DNA of 32,286 bases from Clostridia bacterium (GCA_017452545.1 JAFTME010000030.1:1-32286), one strand, 5' to 3'. Shown: positions 1-9,229, counted from the first letter of the stretch. Numbers and translations are program-made. The notes: generated from the letters alone by a model not told the origin.

Positions 1-539
1 CCGAAGATACCGAAGATATCAAAGTAACGGAAGCTCATGAACATCGAGAGCTGCAGCGTCTGGTGAGGAATGATCATGGTCAGCATGACCAGCATGAACA
101 GAAGCTTGTTGCCCTTGAAGCGGAACTTTGCAAAACCGTATCCAATCAAGCTACAGATGAAGGTCTGGATCAGAGCCGTGCTGAAGGAGAGGAAGAAGGT
201 GTTGCGAAGTGCCGTCCAATAACCCAGCTCGCTGAGAACGGCTTTATAGGTTTTCAGCGTGAAGTTCTTGGGGATCAGGCGAACCGTTACGTCAACGAAG
301 TCCTCCTGGCCCATGAAGGAGCTGGCAATCTTGGTAAAGAAGGGGAACAATACGACGTATGCGATACCGATCAGCAAGCACAGACGGAAGATGTACCAAA
401 CGACATTCTTCAGGAAGTACATGGAGAGGAATTTCGCCTTGAGACGTTCTTTGAGAGGGGTTCTCTCAAAATCAACACGAATCTTGTTCTTAGTCTCACG
501 CTTAATGGTGGGCTTGGACTGTGTATTTTGTGCGTTCAT
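1..539 (-). CDS. Carbohydrate ABC transporter permease, MalG type (C-terminus beyond window)
   Basis: Inner-membrane permease half of a sugar ABC importer, probably pairing with the MalF-type permease just upstream. The start ATG (537-539) has a strong GGAGGAG site 9 nt ahead. About 179 codons are visible. A charged N-terminal tail of about 50 residues leads to a first membrane segment (YIFRLCLLIGIAYVVLFPF), then a periplasmic stretch ending in the family's TLKTYKAVLSELGYWTALRNTFFL-like region, then further membrane segments (FICSLIGYGFAKFRFKG, LFMLVMLTMIIPHQTLQ). This is the usual MalG/CUT1 pattern. The EAA loop that contacts the ATPase lies past the window edge. It is the seventh gene of the operon, 21 nt after the preceding stop. 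The family is clear; the substrate is not. Confidence 0.9.
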   Translation of the reverse strand, partial: MNAQNTQSKPTIKRETKNKIRVDFERTPLKERLKAKFLSMYFLKNVVWYIFRLCLLIGIAYVVLFPFFTKIASSFMGQEDFVDVTVRLIPKNFTLKTYKAVLSELGYWTALRNTFFLSFSTALIQTFICSLIGYGFAKFRFKGNKLLFMLVMLTMIIPHQTLQLSMFMSFRYFDIFGIF

Positions 540-560
540 TCGTTAATTCTCCTCCTTTCC

Positions 561-1547
561 TTACATATCTTTCTTCTGGTAGAAGACATACGCCGAGAAG
601 ATACCGCCGATAATGGCAACGATCACGATAATGATCAGGAAGTAGATCCATGCCATTGCCGAGCTGAGCGTTTGTCCGTCTGCGTCGCCGTAAACCTCGG
701 CAACGTATTTCATGACTTGGTTAGAGTCGGTCGTAAACGAGTCGATGATGGTATAGACGCCGTTAACCAGGATCATCGGGCTGATCATCGGAAGGGTGAT
801 CTTCCAGAAGGTTTCCCAAGAGGTTGCGCCGTCGATGCGGCAGGACTCGTAAATTGCGGGAGAGATGGACTGCAGGGCTGCCAGGAAGATCAGCATCTGT
901 ACGCCGGAACGGTTAACGATATTGAAGATATTGTTAACTGCGTTTGCAACGTAGGTAACGATGCCCTGACCGACCTTCATGCCGGAGAACAGTCGCTGGA
1001 TATCCATAGCGGAGACGATTTCCGATGCCGCGCTGGATTCTTCACCCGTTTCGATACCCTCCGTGCTACCCATGTAGTCGCTCAGCGTGTTCTGTGCCTC
1101 GATGCCCTCCATGATACCGGTTGCAAGAACAACAGGCAGGAAGAAGATTGCACGGAATGCTGCACGGCCGACCATCTTCTGGTTCAAGAGAACTGCCATG
1201 AACAGAGAGAAGATCAGAATTGCGGGGATATCAAACGCCAACTGGGTCAAGCCGGAGGTCAGCGTTCTGAAGAAGTTGGGGTCGTCAAAGAGTGCGTCGT
1301 GGTAGTTTTTCCAACCGACGAACTCCAGCTCGTAGCCACCGCCCTGGACGATATTGACCGTATTGAAGCTCATGACGATAGAGTCATAAACCATCGGCAG
1401 GTAGACCAGGACAAAGCCAATGACGAACGGGAGGACAAAGAACCAACCCGCACGAGCCTTACGGCGATCGAGAGATGCGATTTTGCGCTTTTTGGGCGCA
1501 GCTTTATTTGCGCTTACTGTTGTTTTCAGCTTTGCTTCGTTTGTCAT
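561..1547 (-). CDS. Sugar ABC transporter permease, MalF/UgpA type (second permease pair)
   Basis: Integral membrane permease of a CUT1-type carbohydrate importer, 328 aa. The ATG at 1545-1547 is preferred over the adjacent TTG (1550) because AGAGGTG sits at proper distance from it. After a basic N-terminus (PKKRKIASLDRRKARAG) the first membrane segment is WFFVLPFVIGFVLVYLP. The EAA loop is visible near residue 240: YESCRIDGATSWETFWKITL, with the conserved D-G-A and I-LP pattern. Between the third and fourth core segments lies an unusually long, acidic extracytoplasmic stretch of about 50 residues (around 150-200, NTLSDYMGSTEGIETGEESS), which could contact a binding protein. It is 18 nt after the DUF5696 gene and 21 nt before the MalG-type partner, so it is co-transcribed. 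It stops with TAA. Confidence 0.92.
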   Translation of the reverse strand: MTNEAKLKTTVSANKAAPKKRKIASLDRRKARAGWFFVLPFVIGFVLVYLPMVYDSIVMSFNTVNIVQGGGYELEFVGWKNYHDALFDDPNFFRTLTSGLTQLAFDIPAILIFSLFMAVLLNQKMVGRAAFRAIFFLPVVLATGIMEGIEAQNTLSDYMGSTEGIETGEESSAASEIVSAMDIQRLFSGMKVGQGIVTYVANAVNNIFNIVNRSGVQMLIFLAALQSISPAIYESCRIDGATSWETFWKITLPMISPMILVNGVYTIIDSFTTDSNQVMKYVAEVYGDADGQTLSSAMAWIYFLIIIVIVAIIGGIFSAYVFYQKKDM

Positions 1548-1565
1548 CAATTACACCTCTCTTTC

Positions 1566-4500
1566 TCAATGCTGAATGACGACGTACTCATTCGCGGGGA
1601 TCGTGTAAACCTTTGCTACGCCATCAACATCATAGTTGACGGTAACAGCAAAGTTGTTATAGTTGAGAATGAAGGTCTTGTAAGGAGTTACGGTCAGGCC
1701 GTCCTTATCACCGTAGGTAACGGCAACGATATTACCGTTATTGATGAGATAAGGATTGACTTCCTCTTCAACTTCCTCTTCCTTCTCTTCCTCATCGGTG
1801 ATCAGGTATTCGTCGATCTCTTCCTTGGTAATGTTACCGGCGGCAGCCTTTTCGTAGATGGTAGATACGTAGGACTGGCAGATCTGAACCTGCTCTTCGA
1901 TTGCGGACAGGTAAGAAGCGGTATCCTCTGCACACTTCTGTGCATCCAGAATCAGCTCCTCTGCTGCACCTGCTGCGGTCAGCAGATCAACTGCCTTTGC
2001 AGCGTCAGCCTGCAGCTGCAGAACCTCATCATAGGTCTTGAGTGCATCCTGAGCCATCTGGATACCGTTGGTTGCTGCCTTACGGGCGTCGGTCAGCTGC
2101 GTTCTGTAGGACTTGAGTGCAGCCTTGATCTGGCCCTCGGTAGCGTTGGGTCTGTTCAGATAGTTCTGGTATGCTTCCCACTTGCTGATACTGTCGCGCA
2201 GCTTCTTATCGATCTCTGCGGTAGCAGTCTTGATCTTCTTTGCATCATCCTTAAGCTGCTCCAGGATCTTCTCCATGGTTTCTACACCGCTCTTGGCTGC
2301 AGCTCTTGCTGCGGCGATCTCGCGGATGCGCTCCAGAGCCATCTGCTCGTCGTACTGAGCCTCGTACTTTGCGCGCTCAGCCTCAGCAGCAGCGATCTCT
2401 GCCTGGATCTCGTCGGCATCCAGAATACGGATACCCTCGATGAACTCATGGTCAACGATCAGTTTGGTCTGAATATCGCCCATGACGCTATTCAGCTCAT
2501 TGTAAAGGGAGATCACGTCTTCCTTCCAAATTGCGTAGTTGATGGAGTAATACTGGGAGAGCTGGAAGAATTCCTTCAGCTCGCTGGTATTGCGGTAAGA
2601 GAGCGTGAAATACAGGGAGGAACCGTTTTCGATTGCCTTCAGCATTGCATAGTTAGCGTCGCCTTCCATGTTGATCGGCGTGCCTGCAAACTGGATATAA
2701 CCGTGCAGGACCAAACCGACGAACGGAATAGAACGGCTTGCCTTCATGAAGCGGGAGGAATCAAGGTCAACGTTGAGGATATGATCCAGATACTTCCAGG
2801 TGTATGCATTCGCGCCGTCAGCCATGATGCCGTTGACGTTTGCATCGGAGGAGATAGCAGCCAGTGCATTCTCAAGGAAGGTCTTGTTATCCTCGCGGTT
2901 GTAAGGCTCATCCTCATCGAAGTCGGTATTCAGGTCAGTACCCATGGTACTGAGCGAAATACCCATGCCGCCGAGGTCTGCATATTCTGCATACTCACCC
3001 AGCAGCTTGGTGTAGATGCGATCGATATACGCGGGAGAGATTGCTCTCTCGAAGTAACCGACATGAGTCTGCCAGCAAGGATCGTAATATCTCTTGGAGG
3101 TATAACGGTTATCGATGGTGCGGATCAGGTCGCGCTTGGGTCTGATGCCGTCGAACATCTCGGTCATGGACAGGTACTGCAGCTCAAACTCAGGGAAAAT
3201 ACCCAGGTGGCCGTCGCCCTTATTGACCGTGTTCGCGTAATCCAGCAGGCCCTCGAACTCAGCCTTGCCGCCGACCGACTTTTCCCACTTCAGCTTGGTG
3301 GGAGCAGTTGCGTACATACCGCCGTTTGCATAACCGGTCAGCTTGAAGTTGATGTTCTTAACGCCGGCCTCGGACAGCTCCTTATACATCAGCTCAATGT
3401 CGTCGAAGGTAGCCAGGGGCTTCATGACTTCTACGGGGAAGGACATGATCTGCTCCGTTACCTCGATGGCACCGAAGGACTCGATGTACAGGGGGATATC
3501 GTCGGTTACGTCAGCGTCGGTCAGGCGAGAGAGGATCTCCTTCTCTGTCAGATAATCGGTGTAGGCGGATGCCATGCCGACGTAATCTGCTGCGTAGAAG
3601 TTACCGCTCTCGGTATAACCGGTCTCGGTAGCCAGTGCGGGATCGGACAGCATGACGTAGCGGATCTTGAAGTTTCCGGTGTACTTTCTGTCGGAAACGA
3701 TAGTCATCGTGTTAGACTCGGAGACCGAGATTGCGTCGGACAGGTCGTAGGAATCCTTGGGACGGGGGTTGAAGTAGTTCATGATGGTGTGATAGTCGTT
3801 CAGGGAGCCGGCGTGATAGGTTGCCAGCTTACAGAGCGACTCACCCTCTTCAATGATTGCGAAGTAACCGTTCTGGTAGACGACCTCTTCAATTGCGGAG
3901 TAGTCGTCGTAGGTACCTGCGGTTACCTTCTCGTCCAGCAGGGTTTCCAGCTTTTCGATGCTCTTTGCAACCGTTGCGGAGATGGAGTGCTGCTCCTCGA
4001 CGAGCTCGGTTTCACCGGTCTCATCGTTCTCTACCTCGGTCGTGGTGGTGTAGGTGTAGAACATCTGGTCTTCCTTAATGCCGAAGACGGGCATACGCAG
4101 TGCCTTCTGATAGGTACCGCCATCCAGGTTATGGTAAGCGTAGTCAAGGCCGTAGATACGACGAGAGGTCGTATAGGTCTGCTTACCTGCCAGGTCCTCG
4201 AATGCGAACAGCGCACCGGAGCCGTCGGGATAGAAGGTATAACCGGTGTTATAGCTGTTACCTGCGCCCATGTAGGGCAGGATGCTGATGTGCTCCAAGG
4301 AGTACAGCGTGGAGTTAAAGCGAACGCCGTTTGTAGGCAGACGAACGGTAAAGCCGTCCTCGTTCAGCGTATACTCCAGTGCCATCTTAAAGACGGGAGA
4401 AAGCTCATTTTCGCTCTCGTAGCCGGTCTCTGCATGGTCAGCGTCCATCTGGTCGAAGGTGTAGTCAGGGCAGTAACCCTTGATCTGCTCCTCGATGAAG

Positions 4501-5228
4501 TTCAGCTCGACCGAGCTGATGGTGGGGTCAAGGCTGTAAACGTCCATCTCTGCGCAGATGGGGTACTTCTGCAGCAGCGCCTCTTTACCCTTCTTAGAGG
4601 TAGCGGTATCAAGATCCTGCAGCGTATAGAATGCACATACACGCTCGAAAGAGTGCGTACCGCCGATTGCCTCCTCCATGGGAGCCTTAATCAGCGTATC
4701 GAAGTTAGTACGGGAAATCAGGCGGGGTGCGAGCTTTCTCGTAGCCTCGTCACCGATGGTGTACTCTACGCGGACACCGGTCTTGATCTTCTTGACCTTG
4801 AGCTGATTGTTCAGCGCGGCATCCTTATAGGAATACATTTCCTTTTGCTGATCGTTATCTACATATTTGATAATGATCTGCGACAGGATCTGCTGCTTAT
4901 AGTTAGCAGAACCGATCGAGCTTGCGACGTCATAGGGGTTGGACAGAGAGATCTGACCGGTCTTCTTATTGACGATGGCAAAGGCTGCGGTAAAGTCGTT
5001 GAAATACATCTGGAAGTTGTCGTTTTCCATGTACAGCGTCATGTACTCGAGAACTTCCTCGGGCTTATTGAACACCTCAGTAGTGTAATCGATGGTGGAA
5101 GCGGTCTTGACCTCTTCCTCCTCTTCCGTTTCTGCTGCGCTGACGTTAAGCACAGAGAGGCAAGTCATAGAACCAAGCACCATCAAAACAGCTAAGAGGG
5201 TCGAGATTGTTCTTAAAAACAGTTTCAT
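1566..5228 (-). CDS. Secreted DUF5696 protein with coiled-coil insert
   Basis: Large exported protein of 1220 aa. It has a cleavable signal peptide (hydrophobic core at residues 8-27, likely cut after NVSA near residue 31) and then a run of glutamates. The body matches my recollection of DUF5696, a family typically coded beside CUT1 sugar importers in Firmicutes. The stretch at about 560-930 has alternating strand/helix segments reminiscent of a TIM-barrel glycosidase, but I cannot name catalytic residues. Residues about 937-1157 are an Ala/Glu/Lys/Gln-rich coiled coil ending in an acidic EEEKEEEVEEE run. It interrupts the domain before a final beta segment (about 1158-1220, with FILNYNNFAVTV). 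The start has AGGAG 9 nt upstream. It is fifth in the transporter operon, 23 nt after the Yip1 part. A role in handling the sugar outside the membrane is inference. Confidence 0.85.
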   Translation of the reverse strand: MKLFLRTISTLLAVLMVLGSMTCLSVLNVSAAETEEEEEVKTASTIDYTTEVFNKPEEVLEYMTLYMENDNFQMYFNDFTAAFAIVNKKTGQISLSNPYDVASSIGSANYKQQILSQIIIKYVDNDQQKEMYSYKDAALNNQLKVKKIKTGVRVEYTIGDEATRKLAPRLISRTNFDTLIKAPMEEAIGGTHSFERVCAFYTLQDLDTATSKKGKEALLQKYPICAEMDVYSLDPTISSVELNFIEEQIKGYCPDYTFDQMDADHAETGYESENELSPVFKMALEYTLNEDGFTVRLPTNGVRFNSTLYSLEHISILPYMGAGNSYNTGYTFYPDGSGALFAFEDLAGKQTYTTSRRIYGLDYAYHNLDGGTYQKALRMPVFGIKEDQMFYTYTTTTEVENDETGETELVEEQHSISATVAKSIEKLETLLDEKVTAGTYDDYSAIEEVVYQNGYFAIIEEGESLCKLATYHAGSLNDYHTIMNYFNPRPKDSYDLSDAISVSESNTMTIVSDRKYTGNFKIRYVMLSDPALATETGYTESGNFYAADYVGMASAYTDYLTEKEILSRLTDADVTDDIPLYIESFGAIEVTEQIMSFPVEVMKPLATFDDIELMYKELSEAGVKNINFKLTGYANGGMYATAPTKLKWEKSVGGKAEFEGLLDYANTVNKGDGHLGIFPEFELQYLSMTEMFDGIRPKRDLIRTIDNRYTSKRYYDPCWQTHVGYFERAISPAYIDRIYTKLLGEYAEYADLGGMGISLSTMGTDLNTDFDEDEPYNREDNKTFLENALAAISSDANVNGIMADGANAYTWKYLDHILNVDLDSSRFMKASRSIPFVGLVLHGYIQFAGTPINMEGDANYAMLKAIENGSSLYFTLSYRNTSELKEFFQLSQYYSINYAIWKEDVISLYNELNSVMGDIQTKLIVDHEFIEGIRILDADEIQAEIAAAEAERAKYEAQYDEQMALERIREIAAARAAAKSGVETMEKILEQLKDDAKKIKTATAEIDKKLRDSISKWEAYQNYLNRPNATEGQIKAALKSYRTQLTDARKAATNGIQMAQDALKTYDEVLQLQADAAKAVDLLTAAGAAEELILDAQKCAEDTASYLSAIEEQVQICQSYVSTIYEKAAAGNITKEEIDEYLITDEEEKEEEVEEEVNPYLINNGNIVAVTYGDKDGLTVTPYKTFILNYNNFAVTVNYDVDGVAKVYTIPANEYVVIQH

Positions 5229-5251
5229 TTCGTTGTTCTCCTATCTGTATA

Positions 5252-5683
5252 TTATACGCGGTACTGGATTTCTACTACGATATTGGTAATCAAGCTGATG
5301 ATCTTACCGACCAGCGTCGAGAAGAGCAGAGCGACGAAGATGATCAGTGCCATACCAACAATGGTGCCTACGAAGGTGATCAGGTTCTTACCCATGGAAT
5401 AATCGTGTGTAACCATCGTTCCAAAGAAGACCAGGATACCCATCCAGAACAGTGCGATGGTAAATACCAGCGCGATGAGCGAGGCTTCCGTCGTAATAAC
5501 GAAGTTAGACAGGAAGACTGCGGGGATCATCAGCAGCGGTACGGGAACTAGGGAGTAGGAAACGGCGATAAAGATATCCTTAAAGCTGCCTTCACCCTCG
5601 AAGAGCGTGGTCAAACACCAGTTTGCGGTTACGAACAGGAACAGCGGAACCAGTACGCCGATCAGCTGTGCCAGACTGGTGGA
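5252..5683 (-). pseudogene. C-terminal continuation of the NHL-Yip1 protein after an in-frame TAG
   Basis: These 143 codons follow directly and in the same frame from the TAG at 5684-5686 and end in TAA. They encode the rest of the Yip1-like membrane domain: four hydrophobic segments (for example LIGVLVPLFLFVTANWCLTT and FTIALFWMGILVFFGTMV) and the family's EGEGSFKDIFIAVSYSLVP motif. No base is inserted or lost. With the TAG read as an amino acid the whole protein would be 713 aa. I see no ribosome site or convincing start inside it, so separate translation is unlikely. It is either the dead tail of a truncated gene, a sequencing or assembly error, or part of a product made by reading through TAG. 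Confidence 0.7.
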
Positions 5684-7393
5684 CTAGCTGTTGGTGGGGT
5701 TCATAACGTAACCGATACCGATGGACTGATAGTAGAATGCGACAATGGTAAGGCCGACGAAGACGAGAGATGCACGCAGCGAGCCGCGCTTTTCGTGCTT
5801 CAGATCCCAGAAGCCATCGAAGGGATGGAACATGGTATGGAAGCCGAACAGGATCTCCTGCCAGAAGGTCTTGCGCTCACGACCGTCGGTCGAGACCTTT
5901 TTGTTGACCTTCTTTGCGTAGCCGAAGAACTTAACGACGATAACGATAGCAGCAACGACGATCAGGATCAGCAGGAGGAAGTAGCGAGACATCCACTCCT
6001 TACGAACCTCCTTATAGGCGTTGGACCAGTTGGTGGTATCGTATGCGGTTTCGTAGTACTCCAGAGCCTCGGCGTAGTCACCGCTGCGGTACAGTGCGTT
6101 ACCGATACCGATGTAGGCGGCGTCGAAGTTGGAGTTATGCTGAAGAACGCTTCTCCAGCAGGTGATAGCGTAGGTATAATCGAGCGAGTTCTCTGCGGCG
6201 ATTGCTTCCATGAGCAGGTCACCGTAGGGGGTTCTCTCGTAGACGACGACACAGTTACCGGACTTATCCAGAACCAGCATGGTATCGTCCTGATAGGTGA
6301 TCGCCTCAATGTTGGAGATGGAGCCCAGCATGGAGCCCTTATCACCAAAGGCAAACAGCAGATTACCGTTGAAGTCGTAGGTGTAGATCTTACTTCTCTT
6401 CTCGTCGATGATAGACCAGGTCTGATCGGGACCGCAGGCTACGTCGATGACACGGGAAACGCCGTTATAGGTTTCGGTGGGGTCGGTGGTATAATCGATC
6501 TCACCGGCGGGAGCGAAGAAGCCGTTACGTCTCATAATTTCGGAGCCGGCTGCGTTCAGCATCTTGACGGGAAGCTGATCGCCGTTCTTGGAACGGATTG
6601 CACCGGCGACCGTGCCCTCATCGATAGAGGAGGTGGTTACGTAGATATAACCGCGGTTCTGCTCGTTGGTGGTGATGGTGATGTTGTTAAACTCGGTGGA
6701 AACGTATTGCTGCTGCTGCTTTCTCTGTGCTTCGGTCTGGAATCTTCTCCAGATGATGTCCAGGAAAGAGATGGTAACCTTCTGTGCACCGATGAACTTA
6801 ACGAAGTCGCCGTTCTCCGTCAGAACGATAACGCCCTGATAGGTGGTAGAGGATACGACATACAGACGGTTCCAGTCGTCAACTGCAATCGCAACGGGCT
6901 TATAAACGCTGTCCTCTTCGAACAGTGCGCTTTCGGGCTCTTCAATCTGCTTGATGAAGTTACCGTCGCGGTCGAACACGACGATACGGCTCTTACCGGT
7001 ATCGCAGACCCAAATGCGGTCCTTGGTAACGTAGAGGCCCTGGGGGTTGGACAGAGCATCGTCGATACCCTGCTCGTTGATAAAGGTGCTGATATAGAAC
7101 TTAGCCTTATAATAACGGTCCAGTGCGATGATTCGGTTATTACCCGAGTCTGCGATGTAGACGTTATCATCCTCGTCGGTGATCAAGTCTGCGGGGTTAT
7201 TCAGACCCAGCTCGTCGATGCCCATTGCTGCAGCATCAAGCGAGATATACGCGGAGTACGCGTCGGGAGAGTTGACCGCATTACCATTGATATCGTAGGT
7301 ATAGCTCTTGTACGCCGAGGACGCGCTGACGGGAACGGACAGCAGCGTAATCATTGCAAGGACGACTGCAAGAACAGATATAATCTTTTTCAT
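5684..7393 (-). CDS. NHL-repeat/TPR/Yip1-domain membrane protein, ended early by TAG
   Basis: Exported, membrane-anchored protein read here as 569 aa. It has a signal peptide (residues 1-25, ending PVSAS), then NHL-type beta-propeller repeats (about 50-390) with recurring ADSGNNRIIALD and CDTGKSRIVVFD motifs, then TPR-like helices (about 395-465, GNALYRSGDYAEALEYYETA). One membrane span follows (471-490) and then the first part of a Yip1 domain. The reading frame stops at a TAG after NPTNS, in the middle of the Yip1 domain, and continues open beyond it. The start has GGAGG overlapping the preceding stop, 11 nt after the MalG-type permease. Proteins of this build are coded with sugar importers and DUF5696 proteins; their function is not established. 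A sensor or scaffold for the importer complex is my inference. Confidence 0.85.
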   Translation of the reverse strand: MKKIISVLAVVLAMITLLSVPVSASSAYKSYTYDINGNAVNSPDAYSAYISLDAAAMGIDELGLNNPADLITDEDDNVYIADSGNNRIIALDRYYKAKFYISTFINEQGIDDALSNPQGLYVTKDRIWVCDTGKSRIVVFDRDGNFIKQIEEPESALFEEDSVYKPVAIAVDDWNRLYVVSSTTYQGVIVLTENGDFVKFIGAQKVTISFLDIIWRRFQTEAQRKQQQQYVSTEFNNITITTNEQNRGYIYVTTSSIDEGTVAGAIRSKNGDQLPVKMLNAAGSEIMRRNGFFAPAGEIDYTTDPTETYNGVSRVIDVACGPDQTWSIIDEKRSKIYTYDFNGNLLFAFGDKGSMLGSISNIEAITYQDDTMLVLDKSGNCVVVYERTPYGDLLMEAIAAENSLDYTYAITCWRSVLQHNSNFDAAYIGIGNALYRSGDYAEALEYYETAYDTTNWSNAYKEVRKEWMSRYFLLLILIVVAAIVIVVKFFGYAKKVNKKVSTDGRERKTFWQEILFGFHTMFHPFDGFWDLKHEKRGSLRASLVFVGLTIVAFYYQSIGIGYVMNPTNS

Positions 7394-7404
7394 TGTAATC
7401 CTCC

Positions 7405-8277
7405 TTAATCTTTCATACCACTGGAACCCATGGTTTCAATGATATTGGACTGCGAAATAACGAATACGATGATCGGGACTGCCATCATCAGTACCAGAGA
7501 TGCTGCGGAAGCACCCGCACGCTTGATACCGCCGGCAGTGATCTGACCGATTGCATAGTTGAAGGTCTTGAGCTGCTCGGAGTAAATAAACACGGAAGCA
7601 CCTGCGTTCCAGAGGCCCTGGAAGGAGTAGATGATCAGCGTCAGCCAAGCGGGCTTAACCATGGGCATTGCGATGACCCAGAAGGTACGGAACTCGCTTG
7701 CACCGTCAAGTCTTGCACTCTCCAAAACGGCGTCGGTAACGTTGGTATCCATGAACTGCTTCATCAGGTACAGACCCAGCGTGGAAGCCCATGCGGGAAC
7801 GATGATTGCCCAGTAGGTATCGATCCACTTGAAAGCAGCCATAACGATGAACAAGCAGAGCGCGGTAACGGTCTGATGGAACATCAGCGACATCTCAACG
7901 GTCTTGAACATCAGGACGCGGCCCGGGAACTTGATCTTTGCCAGTGCGTAAGCACACATGGAGGCGAGGAGCAGGTGTCCGAAGGTACCGGCAATGGAGA
8001 TGAAGACGGTGTTGAAGATGTAACGGGTGAAGGGCACCCAGGAGGTGTTCATCAGGATGAACAGATCCTTAAAGTTATCGAGTGTGGGGTTGATTACGTA
8101 AAAACGGGGAGGATACATCCAAAGCTCGTCAAGAGGCTTCAGCGACTGCATGATAACGTAGATCATAGGCAGGAACATGAAGGCACCCAAGATCACCAGC
8201 ATGAATGTAATTCCGGCGTCGCCTCCCGCAGAGCGGGAGAGGACGACCTTATGCTTTCTTGTTCTAAGTTTTGCCAT
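7405..8277 (-). CDS. Carbohydrate ABC transporter permease, MalG type (first permease pair)
   Basis: Inner-membrane permease of 290 aa, the usual size for MalG-type CUT1 proteins. The first span is ITFMLVILGAFMFLPMIYVI, followed by QSLKPLDELWMYPPRFYVIN, a typical periplasmic start. The ATPase-contacting EAA loop is LESARLDGASEFRTFWVIAM near residues 185-205. It starts only 1 nt after the stop of the MalF-type partner, so the two are translationally coupled. A weak AAGGTAGG-like site lies within the partner's end. It ends in TAA just before the ribosome site of the NHL-Yip1 gene. It forms a heterodimer with the product of 8279-9229 by analogy with MalFG; the substrate is unknown. Confidence 0.93.
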   Translation of the reverse strand: MAKLRTRKHKVVLSRSAGGDAGITFMLVILGAFMFLPMIYVIMQSLKPLDELWMYPPRFYVINPTLDNFKDLFILMNTSWVPFTRYIFNTVFISIAGTFGHLLLASMCAYALAKIKFPGRVLMFKTVEMSLMFHQTVTALCLFIVMAAFKWIDTYWAIIVPAWASTLGLYLMKQFMDTNVTDAVLESARLDGASEFRTFWVIAMPMVKPAWLTLIIYSFQGLWNAGASVFIYSEQLKTFNYAIGQITAGGIKRAGASAASLVLMMAVPIIVFVISQSNIIETMGSSGMKD

Positions 8278-8278
8278 A

Positions 8279-9229
8279 TTAAGTACCTACCTTCGACAGC
8301 ATTCTCTTGATCAGCATATTGGAGCCGATCATGACTGCGAACAGCACGACGGCGATCGCAGAGGCGTAACCCATTTCATAACGCTGGTTTGCAAAGTCTT
8401 CCAAATGGTGCATGATGGTATGTGCGGAATAGTCAACCGAGGGGAAGCCGCACAGTGCGGTTACGACGCCACCGAAGCCGAAGGCACCGGTGATTGCCAT
8501 GACTGCACCGAACATCAGCTGCGGACGCATGGAGGGCAGCGTGATGTACCAAAGCTCCTGCCAACGGTTACGGATACCGTCAACGGCACCTGCCTCGAAC
8601 AGTGCGCGGTCGATACCCTGCAGACCTGCGATAAAGGACAGGAACGCGGTACCGAGCGACGTCCAGAGGGCGACGATGATACAAAGCGGCATGACGTACT
8701 CGGCATTCTGGAACCATGCGATAGGCTCAACGATGATACCAAGCTCGATCAGAGATGCGTTGACCCAGCCGTAAGCGTCGGCGGAGAACAGCGTACCCCA
8801 AATCAGATACACCTGACCGGAGATGGACGGTGCGTAGAAGATCAGAGTAACGATAGCACGGACACGGGGATCCAGCTCGTTGATGAACCATGCAACGAGG
8901 AACGACAACAGGTAGGACACAGGACCTACGACGCACGCGAACAGCAGCGTGTTCTTACATGCGATCAGGAAGATGTCGTCGTCGAAAAACAGGGTGATGT
9001 AATTGTCCAGCCAAACGATATTGGGGGGCAATTGCAACATATTAAAGTCGGTGAAGCTGATGAACGCCGACAGAATGACGGGCATGACGGTGAAGATGGT
9101 GAAGAGGATCATGTAGGGTGCAACCATGAGGTATGCGACCTTATTGACCTTCATTTCCTTCCATATCCACTGAGCACGAGTCATATCTGTACGGGACACC
9201 GCTTTCAGTTCTGCAGTTTTCTGTGACAT
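8279..9229 (-). CDS. Sugar ABC transporter permease, MalF/UgpA type (first permease pair)
   Basis: Integral membrane permease of 316 aa. After a cytoplasmic tail the first span is VAYLMVAPYMILFTIFTVMP, followed by the LSAFISFTDFNMLQLPP region and the family pattern W.DNYITLF. The EAA loop near residues 215-240 is FEAGAVDGIRNRWQELWYIT, then LPSMRP. AAGGAG lies about 9 nt before ATG. It begins 43 nt after the substrate-binding protein gene and is overlapped closely by the MalG-type partner. The visible hydrophobic segments fit six spans. No nucleotide-binding subunit is coded nearby, so it must use a shared ATPase (MsmK/UgpC-like) from elsewhere or one to the left of the window. Confidence 0.93.
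   Translation of the reverse strand: MSQKTAELKAVSRTDMTRAQWIWKEMKVNKVAYLMVAPYMILFTIFTVMPVILSAFISFTDFNMLQLPPNIVWLDNYITLFFDDDIFLIACKNTLLFACVVGPVSYLLSFLVAWFINELDPRVRAIVTLIFYAPSISGQVYLIWGTLFSADAYGWVNASLIELGIIVEPIAWFQNAEYVMPLCIIVALWTSLGTAFLSFIAGLQGIDRALFEAGAVDGIRNRWQELWYITLPSMRPQLMFGAVMAITGAFGFGGVVTALCGFPSVDYSAHTIMHHLEDFANQRYEMGYASAIAVVLFAVMIGSNMLIKRMLSKVGT

Noticed and set aside
63-5195. A 1710-codon open frame on the plus strand opposite the DUF5696 and permease genes
   Set aside because: It is the mirror of real minus-strand genes with strong codon bias; it has no family features or ribosome site and cuts across several genes. The same holds for the long plus-strand frames at 5795-7408 and 9861-12965.
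5252-5614. A separate 120-aa Yip1 protein starting at a TTG
   Set aside because: There is no ribosome site, and the frame runs without break from the NHL gene across the TAG, so it is the tail of that gene.
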